Positions 26,290-34,717 are shown, numbered from the stretch's first letter. The stretch is 36,168 nucleotides of DNA from Enteractinococcus helveticum (GCF_001657475.1 NZ_LXEY01000112.1:1-36168), one strand, 5' to 3'. Notes: generated by a model not told the origin, from the letters alone. Translations and numbers: made by a program.

Positions 26290-27124
26290 GGCGTACAAAC
26301 AGCTAGGAAGAACGACTACCAGCGTCTGCTGAACCTTGGGAAATTGGTCGTATAGTCTCTGCATATCCGTCTCCGAAAGCTGCGCTGTCGTGGGGTCTTT
26401 TGCGCGGTGGGAGCAGCATGGTGTCAAGTTATTCTCTTAGCAGTTTCGTTCTCAAGCAAGTGGATCACTTGTATCAGGAGCTCACAACCGCGCCGGGTGA
26501 GGTCCGTTGAGAAGTCAGATTACAGACCTCAGCCTTAACTAACAGAAGACTATGAGTAAACCATTCATGCTCAAAAATTTTGATTAGAAACGACATACTC
26601 TCATTGAAACAGTGCCAAACGGTTAAGCAGCAAATAGGCGCGCGGTCGACATGGTTCGCAACTATTTGATTTTTGGTTCGATAGAGAGCTATGTAACTTT
26701 CGCACTATTTCCAAGCGTTGTACAGCGTATTGCAGTGTAGGTGGTGCGGCTTCCGTGGATAGTGGGCGTTGCGAAGTTTTGAACGAATGTGTTCATGAAA
26801 AGTCATGCGAAAACTCCTGCTTATAAACCGCTATAAGTCAATAGATTTTATTAATTACGCTGTTAAAGCCGGACCTCAAGCTGACTCATTAAGTTGAACC
26901 GTGATCGAAAGCACACGCAGAGGGATGAAGTTATCGATTGCAGCAAGGTCTTCTTGCTCTCCTTCACAGCTCGGTGCGCAATCGGGGTTGATTCTCAGGG
27001 CGTTGGATTGCAGATTCTCTAGACTCGAGCGGCTACGAATATGTACCCTCCGAGGGTCTAATTTATCCGATACAAAAATAGAGCCTGTAGCGGGCTCTTT
27101 CGCACAAATAGGAAGGATCAATAT
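26290..27124. other. AT-rich intergenic region before the sulfatase gene
   Basis: About 835 bp with no convincing gene on either strand. The short open frames have no ribosome site and no recognisable motif. Composition is clearly more AT-rich than the operon to the left, matching the sulfatase pair to the right, and may mark the left part of an acquired segment. Near the 3' end are a small hairpin (27080-27098) and the GGAAGG ribosome site of the sulfatase gene. Confidence 0.4.
27080..27098 (+). promoter_or_regulatory. Small hairpin in the sulfatase leader
   Basis: AGAGCCT and GGGCTCT (27080-27086 and 27092-27098) pair around 5 nt and are followed by TTCGC, 26 nt before the sulfatase ATG. 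It may be a weak attenuator or a mere leader stem. Confidence 0.3.
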
Positions 27125-28939
27125 ATGCACACGACGGCGATGAACCGTCCAGTGAGATCAGGGAAAGCTGGAGTTGCGTTGGGAACTTCGCTTTTACTTA
27201 CTGCTGCTCTCTCCGGGTGTGGAAGCGTAGCTGGCGAAGCCTCGCTAAGCCATGAATCATCAGAGCAGCCAAATATTCTGATGATACTTCTCGATGATTT
27301 AGGTTATACCGATCTTGGAGCCTATGGAGGTGAAATAGAGACTCCAAATCTTGATGCTCTCGTCCGAGAAAGCACGCAATTTACCGATTTTCATGCCTAT
27401 CCTTTATGTGCTCCTAGTCGGGCTGCTTTGATGACTGGACAGGACCCGCACCAGGTGGGTCTTGGATCTATGGAAAACCTCACGCCCCCAGGCGTTCCTC
27501 AAAGCACTCCCGGGTACAAAGGGAGTCTTGAAGGGGACTTCACAGGTATTGCGGAATTGCTTGATGAAGTCGGTTACGATACCTATCAAGTAGGAAAGTG
27601 GCATCTAGGTGAAGAAGAGGGACAGACACCTCAAGATACCGGCTTCAACGAAAATTTGACACTATACGATGCAGGGGCCTCCTATTTCCCCGATGGGTTA
27701 AGACTCTCGCAACGCACCCATGAACCGGAAAACACCGTTATATATGAACGAAACGGCAGCACTCTCGATTCCCTGCCGGATGATTTTTTCGCCACGCGTT
27801 CCTACACCGACGAAATGATCGAGATGATAGATCAGAGCGTAACAGCGGAGAATCCCTTTTTCGGGTACCTTGCGTATACTGCGCCACATGACCCCTTGCA
27901 TGTGGAAGATGAAGAACTGATTGGTAGATATCTAGATATCTACCTTGACAATTATAGTTTTGAAGAGCTTCGAGACGCTCGAATCCAGCAAATGCTGGAA
28001 CTTGAACTGATAGAAGAGGCTCCTTCAACTCGCTGGATAGCGCAAACACCCGAGTTGGACTCCATAACTGAGAATCAGAAAAAAGACTTGGCCTACCGAA
28101 TGGCTGTCTATGCCGCAGTTATTCATGAGGCCGATGAACAAATTGGGCGTCTGATTGATTATCTCCAAGATACCGATGTGTATGACGACACATTGATTGT
28201 GGTTGCGAGTGATAACGGGGCAGCAGCTAATACTCACGAACTTTATATACGGCCGGGTACAGAAAGGTGGCATAGTAAATTCTACCCGAAAGTCGGCGAT
28301 ATTGAGTCATACGGGCTAGAAGGATCTTTCGTCTCAATCGGGCTCCCGAACGCACAGGTATCGTCAGGGCCCTATTTCCACGCTAAGAATACGCTTTTTG
28401 AGGGAGGCAGTCGGGTGCCGGCATTCATCAAAACCCCGGCAACAAACGAGGAATATGAACATCGCGTAGTCGACACCTTTGCGCATATTACTGATTTGTA
28501 CCCCACATTCGCCGAGTACGGCGGAGCTAATACGAAGCCTGGTGAGAATTTGCTAGGTTATTCAGCCAAATCGTTTCTAGAAGGGACCTCCGACTCCATC
28601 GGAGACGATGAGTTTGGTTGGGAGCATTTTGGGCATCGCTCGTATCGCTCTGGGAACTGGAAACTAATTTTCGCTCCCGAACCAATGGGGGGCACAGGTG
28701 AGTACTCTCTATATAATTTGGACAAGGACCCGGGTGAAACCAACAACGTAATTGACAGCTATCCTGACATTGCCCATGAATTAGCTGAAAAATGGGACCA
28801 ATATGCTGAGGACCAGGGAGTGGAGGTAGTTGACTTCGAGGCAGTGAATGCAGCGGCTCCAGAATCCGCGGCAATATCACTCTCGATTGATTGGGCGAAT
28901 GACATAGAAAAACCAGAGAAGGAAGATAATAATGGGTAG
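27125..28939 (+). CDS. Exported lipoprotein sulfatase (formylglycine type)
   Basis: 604 residues. The signal sequence ends in the lipobox L-S-G-C (C32), so the mature enzyme should be tethered outside the cell. The sulfatase signature C-A-P-S-R-A-A-L-M-T-G starts at C95, the residue converted to formylglycine. Metal and sulfate ligands are visible as D57/D58 (LLDDLGYTDLG), GKWHLG (K158, H160), H255 in TAPHDP, and D363/N364 (ASDNGA). Full length for arylsulfatase-type enzymes; the C-terminal domain (GNWKLIFAPEP...LYNLDKDPGETNN) is intact. GGAAGG precedes the ATG by 8 nt. The next gene encodes the activating enzyme and overlaps by 8 bp. The substrate is unknown; the AT-rich codon use contrasts with the neighbours and suggests recent transfer. 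Confidence 0.92.
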   Translation: MHTTAMNRPVRSGKAGVALGTSLLLTAALSGCGSVAGEASLSHESSEQPNILMILLDDLGYTDLGAYGGEIETPNLDALVRESTQFTDFHAYPLCAPSRAALMTGQDPHQVGLGSMENLTPPGVPQSTPGYKGSLEGDFTGIAELLDEVGYDTYQVGKWHLGEEEGQTPQDTGFNENLTLYDAGASYFPDGLRLSQRTHEPENTVIYERNGSTLDSLPDDFFATRSYTDEMIEMIDQSVTAENPFFGYLAYTAPHDPLHVEDEELIGRYLDIYLDNYSFEELRDARIQQMLELELIEEAPSTRWIAQTPELDSITENQKKDLAYRMAVYAAVIHEADEQIGRLIDYLQDTDVYDDTLIVVASDNGAAANTHELYIRPGTERWHSKFYPKVGDIESYGLEGSFVSIGLPNAQVSSGPYFHAKNTLFEGGSRVPAFIKTPATNEEYEHRVVDTFAHITDLYPTFAEYGGANTKPGENLLGYSAKSFLEGTSDSIGDDEFGWEHFGHRSYRSGNWKLIFAPEPMGGTGEYSLYNLDKDPGETNNVIDSYPDIAHELAEKWDQYAEDQGVEVVDFEAVNAAAPESAAISLSIDWANDIEKPEKEDNNG

Positions 28940-29897
28940 TTGCTGTTTTCCCTCTGGAAAGAGTTCCCTCCCAGCTAGGAGGGATCCGGAACTGATAGCA
29001 CCTCGAAACTACGGAAGCGCACTAGGTGATTTTTCCAATGGTCCGAGACCAGAGTTTGAAACCATTCCTTCAGGCAAGTTCTGGATGGGGGACCATTGGG
29101 ACGAGGGATACGCACAAGATGGTGAAGGTCCGGTTCATGAGGTGGAATTAGGCGGATTTTTAATTGGTTCAACCGCTGTAACTAACGAACAGTTTGCCTT
29201 TTTCGTGAGGGAGACGGGCTACCAAACCACCGCAGAACAGTATGGGACATCTGCTGTTTTTTACGCAGCCTTTCAAGGTCGACGATCCGATGTAATTAAT
29301 CGCGTAACTGGCGTTCCATGGTGGCTCACCGTACAAGGTGCAAATTGGCGGCACCCTAACGGACCAGCATCGAGCTTTGAAGGTAAAGATGACCATCCAG
29401 TTGTTCATATTTCATGGCAAGATGCATTAGCGTACTGTCACTGGGCGGAGGCCAGACTCCCTACGGAGGCAGAGTGGGAATATGCGGCGCGAGGTGGTTT
29501 TGACGCTAAGCGGTTCGCTTGGGGCAACGAATTGCTCTTAAATGGGAAATGGAATTGCAATATATGGCAGGGACATTTTCCTAAAGAGAACGCTGCTGAG
29601 GATGGCTATTTAACGACTGCACCAGCGAAAACATACCAACCAAATGGCTACGGCTTGTGGCAGATGACCGGAAATATCTGGGAATGGTGTCAGGACTGGT
29701 TCGCAACTGATTACTATTCTTCCGGGCCGCCGGTCTGGGAACCTCAGGGGCCTGACTCGGGTACCCATAGGGTGTTACGGGGTGGGTCTTACCTGTGTCA
29801 CAGTTCTTACTGTAATCGTTACCGGGTAGCAGCACGATCGAAGAATACCCCAGATTCCACGTCAGGAAATATTGGCTTCCGGGTTGTAGCCAAATGA
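28932..29897 (+). CDS. Formylglycine-generating enzyme (aerobic, SUMF1 type)
   Basis: 321 residues. Oxidises the sulfatase motif Cys (C95 of the partner) to C-alpha-formylglycine with O2, normally in the cytoplasm before the sulfatase folds or is exported. The fold signature runs from IPSGKFWMGDHWDEGYAQDGEGPVHEVEL, through HPVVHISWQDALAYCHWAEARLPTEAEWEYAARGG, to GGSYLCHSSYCNRYRVAARSKNTPDSTSGNIGFR. C289 and C294 correspond to the two catalytic, copper-binding cysteines of the Streptomyces enzyme (S-Y-L-C-x-x-x-Y-C). The start lies inside the sulfatase end with AGAAGGAAG upstream, so the pair is translationally linked. The N-terminus has an unusual CCFPSG stretch. Confidence 0.93.
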   Translation: MGSCCFPSGKSSLPARRDPELIAPRNYGSALGDFSNGPRPEFETIPSGKFWMGDHWDEGYAQDGEGPVHEVELGGFLIGSTAVTNEQFAFFVRETGYQTTAEQYGTSAVFYAAFQGRRSDVINRVTGVPWWLTVQGANWRHPNGPASSFEGKDDHPVVHISWQDALAYCHWAEARLPTEAEWEYAARGGFDAKRFAWGNELLLNGKWNCNIWQGHFPKENAAEDGYLTTAPAKTYQPNGYGLWQMTGNIWEWCQDWFATDYYSSGPPVWEPQGPDSGTHRVLRGGSYLCHSSYCNRYRVAARSKNTPDSTSGNIGFRVVAK

Positions 29898-30120
29898 TTG
29901 GAGAATCTAGGAGCCGTAAGGGAGATGAGCGGGCTAGCATTGCCCCTGAAGCGAGGGAACCCCTCATGCTCTTCCAACAGAGTGTATTTCGGTTATCATA
30001 TTTTGATTGTCAAAAAAATGTTTCATTCATGCTGATGAGATACGGTTCGATCCTTGGCCTGATATGAACGCGTGGCCATAGGGGCTCGCTAGTGTGTCAT
30101 TGATGGGCGTTAAACCAGTA

Positions 30121-30188
30121 CAGGCATCGGGGCCTGCCAAACGTGGATTTGTTCAGAATTCATCGTTTGCCAAGAGCCCCGATGCCTG
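30121..30188 (+). promoter_or_regulatory. Hairpin covering the IS5-type transposase start codon
   Basis: CAGGCATCGGGGC (30121-30133) is the exact complement of 30176-30188, and CAAACG (30138-30143) pairs with 30164-30169 inside it. The transposase ATG (30182-30184) lies in the 3' arm. Such folding is known in other IS elements to block translation of transcripts entering from outside. Confidence 0.55.
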
Positions 30189-30334
30189 CTCTTCCATTAT
30201 TCATCAATCGACCGCATGTGGCACCAATTTGAAGCATTGATCCCACCGGTAATGAGCATCCGTGAGGAAGTCACAGCCCGTGCATCCCAGATCGTGTCGT
30301 GTTCCACAAACTGGTCCACGTGCTACCCCCTTCA

Positions 30335-30342
30335 TATAAAAA
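30335..30342. repeat. Target-site duplication, left copy
   Basis: TATAAAAA, repeated at 31625-31632 directly outside the right inverted repeat. Eight AT-rich bases is the usual duplication of IS1595-family elements. Confidence 0.8.
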
Positions 30343-30366
30343 AGGGGGTATCCATTTGAGTGCCAA
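30343..30366 (+). repeat. IS1595-family left inverted repeat
   Basis: 24 nt, begins AGGGGGTATCC. The only mismatch to the right repeat is at position 2. Confidence 0.85.
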
Positions 30367-30462
30367 AAACTTGGGGCACTATTCATAGGACTCTAACGCC
30401 GATCGTGGGATAGTCTGACAGGGAACATAGAGCGTCCCCGCGCTGCGCCAACAGCCGGGGAC

Positions 30463-31563
30463 GTGGACTCACACCAAGAAGGGGTGTCAGTCGTGTCAGA
30501 CTTTACCGCGAACAGCGCTGATGGTCATCCTGTGGTGGGTGTTGATTACCCAGCAGATCTTGCCCAGTTTCGATCCTGGCTCCCCAGTGACCAAGCCTGT
30601 TTAGATTACCTTGATTGGTTGCGCTGGCCGGCAGGGTCTGTCTGCCCGCATTGTGCAGCCGATGCCACCAGTGGTGACAGAGCAGGGCGATATCGTTGTG
30701 CAAGGTGCCGCCGACGAGTCTCGGTCACCACCGGCACGATCTTCCACGATACCCGGGCGCCGTTGAGTGTCTGGTTTGAAGCGGCATGGCTGTTGACCGT
30801 CAACAAGAACGCCGGCGTCTCAGCTGCCCACTTGCACCAGATCTTACCGATCAATTCCTATCAAACCGCCTGGACGATGCTGGCGAAATTCCACTCCGTG
30901 ATGAGCTCTGCTAACAGCCAGTTGCTGGCTGGTCACATCGAGCTTGACGAGACGTTTTTTGGTGGCCCCAAAGCCGGTGTCAGAGGCCGCGGCGCGTTGG
31001 GTAAGACATGGTTGCCGGTGCCATAGAGGTCACCGAGAGGGGCTGGGGCAGAGCCCGGCCTGGGATCATCCAGGATGCCCAAAGCGCTCACCCTGCGACA
31101 ATTCATCACCGCCAATATCGAGTCCGGCTCGATAATCGTCGCTGATGGTCTGACCTCATATCCGGCAGCCACCGCCGGATATGTTCACCAGGCAATCAGC
31201 GTGACTGCTACTGGGCGGCCTGCTCATGAATCCTTGGCCGCAGTGCACCGGCTCTTTGTGCAAGTCAAACGATAGCTGGAAGGGACCTATCAAGACTCCG
31301 GTAGCGCCGGGCATCTGTGTGAATACCTCGATGAGTTCATCTTCCGTTTCAACCGGCGCAACAGCACCTATCGGTGCCTGGTGTTTATGCGACTCTTACA
31401 CCGTAGCGTGACTGGTGCACCAGTCACCTTTCGGCAGCTCGTCCGTGACTCCCAATCCAAAGCAACGCGGCCTCGCGGTGTCATGGGAAAGAGATCCCAG
31501 CTCAACACTCTTGCCCCGCCGACCGTGATGGGGCCCTGGAGAGCACCCAGACAACGGCACTAA
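30463..31563 (+). pseudogene. IS1595-family transposase, frameshifted
   Basis: The N-terminal zinc ribbon is seen as CPHC...CARC, followed by VTTGTIFHDTRAPLSVWFEAAWLLT and HIELDETFFGG, which holds the first catalytic Asp. Near 31013 one base seems lost: the frame KTWLPVP ends in a stop, while VAGAIEVTERGWGRARPGII continues in another frame. Near 31080 a second change leads to LTLRQFITANIESGS and the second Asp in VADGLTSY. An in-frame TAG at 31273-31275 precedes the last block YLDEFIFRFNRRNSTYR. With two frameshifts and a nonsense codon it cannot make an active product. The start may be ATG 30463 or GTG 30493. Confidence 0.85.
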
Positions 31564-31600
31564 CAAGCAATCAGCCCCTCATCAGCACCTGACCTACGAA

Positions 31601-31624
31601 TTGGCACTCAAATGGATACCCCTT
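31601..31624 (-). repeat. IS1595-family right inverted repeat
   Basis: Complement of the left repeat with 23/24 identity. Confidence 0.85.
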
Positions 31625-31632
31625 TATAAAAA
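31625..31632. repeat. Target-site duplication, right copy
   Basis: TATAAAAA, identical to 30335-30342. Confidence 0.8.
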
Positions 31633-32316
31633 GATCAGCGACGCCACTTGCTCAGCCGCCACAATCCGCAGGCACCGCAAGGAGTGGATCGCCGCTGGTC
31701 TCTTCGAGACACTAGAGCAGATCTGTCTGGACAACTACGACCGAATCGTTGGCCGTGAACTCGACGGGGTCTGCACCGAGACGTGTTTCGTCAAAGCCCC
31801 TTATGGCGACGAAGTTGCTGGTCGATCCCCGGTAGACCGCAGCAAGTACGGCGCCAAGCGCCCGGTAATGACCGACGCGAGTGCCGTCCTCATTGGGGTC
31901 GTGGCGGCCCCAGCCAATTGCAACGACTAACCGTTATCGGTGCCCACGTTAGAGCTCTTGTTACGTTTCCATGGCCACCTGCCGGAGCAGCTCACCGTAC
32001 ATCTGGACGCTGGCTAGGATTCTGCCAAAACCCGGGGCCTGTTGACCACCTGGGCCATGACTGGCAGATCAGCACCACAGGTGAGCCTCTACAAGCTGGC
32101 GTCCGATAGGTGGTGGAATGCACCAATGCTTAGCACAATCACGGGTTCAGAATCTGCTGATCAACACCGGATGCCGGGCAACTGTCCACGCGGCTTTTAT
32201 CGCGTTTGCCAACTCGATCGTGATCATTCGACGGCTGGCCCGCCAAGCGTGGACAACCCACCGCTGGCAAACCCGACCGCAACGAATACCCGAACCTATT
32301 AACACGCGTTCTAATC

Positions 32317-33231
32317 GTGTCTGGGTTCGAGGTGCTTGGGGTCGGAATCGCCCGCTTTTCGTTCCGCTCCTTCGTGAAGGGACGGAAGATCAGACCAGTG
32401 ATTCAGGATTGGGTCCTTTGAGATTTTAGCTGCTGCCTTTAAGCTTGTTGGCGTGTGGCTCGATCATTCGTATTGAAGCTTCGCTTGCGGTTAGGTTTTT
32501 TGAGGGCTGGCGGTTTCTCTGCTGGCTGCTGCGAATGCTCTGCAATTTTCTTAGGAAATTTGACCACGCCGGGATCGTGAGAATATTTACTCGCCCCTGG
32601 CAGGACTCAACGTACAGCCTATCGAAGGGGCCGCACCCGTGAATTCATCTACCATGCCAGAGAAGGGTCCACACCGCATTTGGCGTGACTGTCGAAAAGA
32701 GGGTAAAACCTGTACGTGACATTGGGTGACGCGTGCGAGTGGTCCACGATGTGGCGAGACAGGACATACAAAGCCACCAGACCCCATGTGCACATGTCAT
32801 GAGACCTCCTGTCCGCGATGTACCGAGCTCACTTCCCAACCCCGTGGACAGGGTGTACCACCAGAGGCCACAAACCGAAGTCTGATCCTAATAACTGCCA
32901 GTGTTGGGGCATCCGGGTGCTAAGGAAATCCTCATGGGCTGCGGTGAGGGTGATGCCCGGACGTCTGCGTGTAGTATCCACAGACCCCAATGATGTGAGA
33001 TACGACACACTTTAGGGTGCTATATCTTTTAGTTTTGCTTCGAGGCGTCCCTGGGGGTGACGGAAAAACTCGCCCACCCAAATTTCTGACTGAATTTTCC
33101 GACATTCTTGACTCAAAATCATGCTTGTGGTTCGGCGTTACCCCTTGTCAGGTGAGGTTTTACCTGGTGTGGGTTGGAGTCCGTGCGCGAGGCGGTCGGA
33201 AATGTTTTTGGCAGATGAGCTTGCGGCGCCC
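32317..33231. other. Region without a recognisable gene, right of the IS elements
   Basis: About 0.9 kb between the end of the IS remnants and the flavin-reductase promoter. Open frames are short on both strands, without ribosome sites, and Cys/Pro/Arg-rich in a way that suggests chance reading. It may hold remains of earlier insertions or of genes that once joined this locus to the operon at 16.7-25 kb. I could not identify any family. Confidence 0.4.
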
Positions 33232-33271
33232 TTGTATTCCCTGACCCAGTCATGCAGTGTCTCAAATCACA
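33232..33271 (+). promoter_or_regulatory. Promoter/operator matching that of the hydroxylase operon
   Basis: TTGTAT (33232-33237), a 17-bp spacer ending in TG, then CAGTGT (33255-33260). The block TGCAGTGTCTCAAATCACA (33253-33271) differs from the copy at 16714-16732 in 2 of 19 positions. It would start transcription about 40 nt upstream of the small ORF at 33306. Confidence 0.6.
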
Positions 33272-33305
33272 CGCAAGCCCCAACGATTTCCTCCGGGAGG
33301 TTCCC

Positions 33306-33458
33306 ATGAAAAACCAACTGATTTCCATCTTGTCGGTCTCGGTTCGTCGACTCACCGCCCAGCCTTCGGTCGCGGTTCACGTCAGCGCCTCGAATGCTAA
33401 TTCAGCATTTGTATCGGAGCCGTGGACCGGTTATCTCCCGGTCATCGTCGCTCGGTGA
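33306..33458 (+). CDS. 50-residue small ORF ahead of the flavin reductase
   Basis: Starts MKNQLISILSVSVRRLT with GGGAGG 6 nt before the ATG, and ends 56 bp before the flavin-reductase start. It lies just downstream of the shared promoter, so it would be the first translated frame of that message. It is basic and Ser/Val-rich, has no run of a single amino acid as in classical attenuator leaders, and no predicted membrane helix. It could be a genuine small protein, a leader peptide, or the remnant of a longer gene. No family is recognised. Confidence 0.45.
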   Translation: MKNQLISILSVSVRRLTAQPSVAVHVSASNANSAFVSEPWTGYLPVIVAR

Positions 33459-33514
33459 TCTGACAGTCATCCCGAAACCAAATATTTCGTTCACTTTCTA
33501 TCTAGGAGAATCCC

Positions 33515-34072
33515 ATGACATCCGTCCAGCTTTCCAAACCTCGTAGAACCACCAGCTCGCCAGCAGATTTTGATCCCGGTTTTAACCCCACGGTTCCGTT
33601 GGATCCCATCGAACTACGCAACACTCTGGGTCACTTTGCAACCGGCGTCAATGTGCTGACGTACGAGTCCCAGGGCACCAACTATGGGATGACGATCAAT
33701 TCGTTCACCTCGGTGTCCTTGGACCCAGCCTTGGTGCTTGTTTCCATCGATCGCAGTTCAAAGGCGCTGCCGTATCTGATGGAAAATTTCTTCGCGATCA
33801 ATGTGATGAGCGAAGACCAGCTCGATGTCGCACTCCAATTTGCTGGAAAGCCCCAAGAGGATCTGGTTATCGACTGGGTTTTCCACGGATTAGCTCCTCG
33901 CATTGGTCAAACAGCCGCCTACTTCCAGTGCCGGCCGTGGGAGACTTATGACGGTGGTGACCACGTGCTGATCGTTGCACAGGTTGATGAACTAGGTCAG
34001 AATGACGATGCCCAACCGTTATTATTTCACCGAGGCAAATGGGGCGCGCTAGCAGCCTCCGACCGTAAATGA
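33515..34072 (+). CDS. HpaC-type flavin reductase
   Basis: 185 residues of the flavin-reductase (DIM6/NTAB, HpaC) fold: LRNTLGHFATGVNVLTYESQG, then GMTINSFTSVSLDPALVLVSIDRSSKALPYL, which is the flavin-binding loop, and FAINVMSEDQ. It ends with DHVLIVAQVDELGQ and FHRGKWGAL. Such enzymes use NAD(P)H to make free reduced flavin for a partner oxygenase. AGGAG precedes the ATG. No oxygenase gene is next to it, and the only suitable partner in the window is the HpaB-type gene about 15 kb away, with which it shares a promoter motif. It is followed by a clear terminator. Confidence 0.87.
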   Translation: MTSVQLSKPRRTTSSPADFDPGFNPTVPLDPIELRNTLGHFATGVNVLTYESQGTNYGMTINSFTSVSLDPALVLVSIDRSSKALPYLMENFFAINVMSEDQLDVALQFAGKPQEDLVIDWVFHGLAPRIGQTAAYFQCRPWETYDGGDHVLIVAQVDELGQNDDAQPLLFHRGKWGALAASDRK

Positions 34073-34141
34073 CCTTCGAGGAACTCCTCAGGTAAGCAAC
34101 CGCCATCCTCAGGTGAGGATTCCACCGTTGAACACAGTTAT

Positions 34142-34192
34142 TGGCCTTGCTTCATCTCTTGAAAAGGATGAAGCAAGGCCAGTTTCTTTCTC
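34142..34192. terminator. Intrinsic terminator between convergent units
   Basis: A perfect 15-bp stem (34142-34156 with 34167-34181, 10-nt loop) followed by GTTTCTTTCTC. It ends the flavin-reductase message and also lies directly after the minus-strand membrane-protein remnant. Confidence 0.85.
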
Positions 34193-34717
34193 AGAAGCGT
34201 TCGTTTTCGACAGTCGGTCGTGGATCTTCTTTCGATACCCCATCAACCGCCGTCGGCAGGAGCAGCCCACGCTCGGTCGTGACCATCAGCAGAACGAGGA
34301 TGACAAGCGCAGCGCTTCGCACCCCACGTAGTAGTGCATCGTCGAGCCACCTTCAAACCTGCCTTCGAGTGCCCAATCGCTGTAGAGGGCCAACAGCGGG
34401 ACGGATAATCGCGGTCGTGATGACCACGAGGCCCAGCGCGATGAAACCGTAGCGCTGCATGCAGTTGAAATTCGGAAGCTCGTAGTAGCGATGGTTGCAC
34501 CACAGCGAGATGAGTGCCTCGAGGAGTGCGATACCGATGAGGACCTCTACGCTATTCATCGCCAAAAAGACGCGACGGCCGATGCCTAACCCAAGCGGGA
34601 TGGTGACACCCGAAGCGGTGAAATCTAGCAGCGCTTCGATGAATGATATACCGATGATCAGGCCCAACCAGAGGGCGGACAGAAAGAGGATCAGGACGAG
34701 TGCCCCTCGGGGAACAT
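34191..34717 (-). pseudogene. Small multi-helix membrane protein, apparently disrupted
   Basis: Read on the minus strand from the ATG at 34717, 14 nt after the MFS stop, the frame shuts after MFPEGHSS. One extra C in the C-run after codon 3 would open MFPRGALVLILFLSALWLGL and join the long frame with ISFIEALLDF...GVTIPLGLGIGRRVFLAMNSVE, then several hydrophobic helices. An in-frame TGA at 34353-34355 is followed in the same frame by a further helix (VRSAALVILVLLMV) up to a stop at 34191. So the gene shows one likely frameshift and one nonsense codon. A shorter product from a TTG at 34667 (to 34353) is possible. The function is unknown. Confidence 0.55.

Larger units (their letters stand above)
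30343..31624 (+). mobile_element. IS1595-family element nested in the IS5-type element
   Basis: A 1282-bp element with 24-nt terminal inverted repeats (30343-30366 and 31601-31624) matching at 23 of 24 positions; the core is GGGTATCCATTTGAGTGCCAA. It is flanked by the 8-bp duplication TATAAAAA. It carries a broken IS1595/ISXO2-type transposase gene. Removing it restores the frame of the surrounding IS5-type transposase, which fixes the order of insertion. Confidence 0.88.
30182..32300 (+). pseudogene. IS5-family transposase, split and frameshifted
   Basis: The N-terminus MPALP is followed, after one frame change, by DRMWHQFEALIPP and, after another, by CIPDRVVFHKLVHVL, the typical start of this family. 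The nested insertion lies at 30343. If one copy of the duplication (30335-30342 / 31625-31632) is removed, the frame continues as PPSYKKISDATCSAATIRRH and EWIAAGLF. The conserved core follows (VDRSKYGAKRPVMTDASAVLIGV, about 31.82-31.90 kb), then a further frame change, an in-frame stop near 32.02 kb, and the typical ending LARQAWTTHRWQTRP near 32.27 kb. Several lesions make it non-functional. Confidence 0.8.
30061..32316 (+). mobile_element. Decayed IS5-family element (carries a nested insertion)
   Basis: The outer element contains a broken IS5-type transposase gene. Candidate ends are an imperfect inverted repeat with core GAACGCGTG: 30066-30074 on the left and its complement near 32303-32311 on the right, with weaker matches on either side (ATAGG). 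No flanking duplication could be made out, so the ends are approximate. It was hit by an IS1595-family element (30343-31624). Both lie between the sulfatase pair and the flavin-reductase locus. Confidence 0.55.

Noticed and set aside
29925..30035. 36-codon frame after the FGE gene with AGGGAG upstream
   Set aside because: Very short, no motif, and located in the flank of a decayed IS. A chance frame is more likely.
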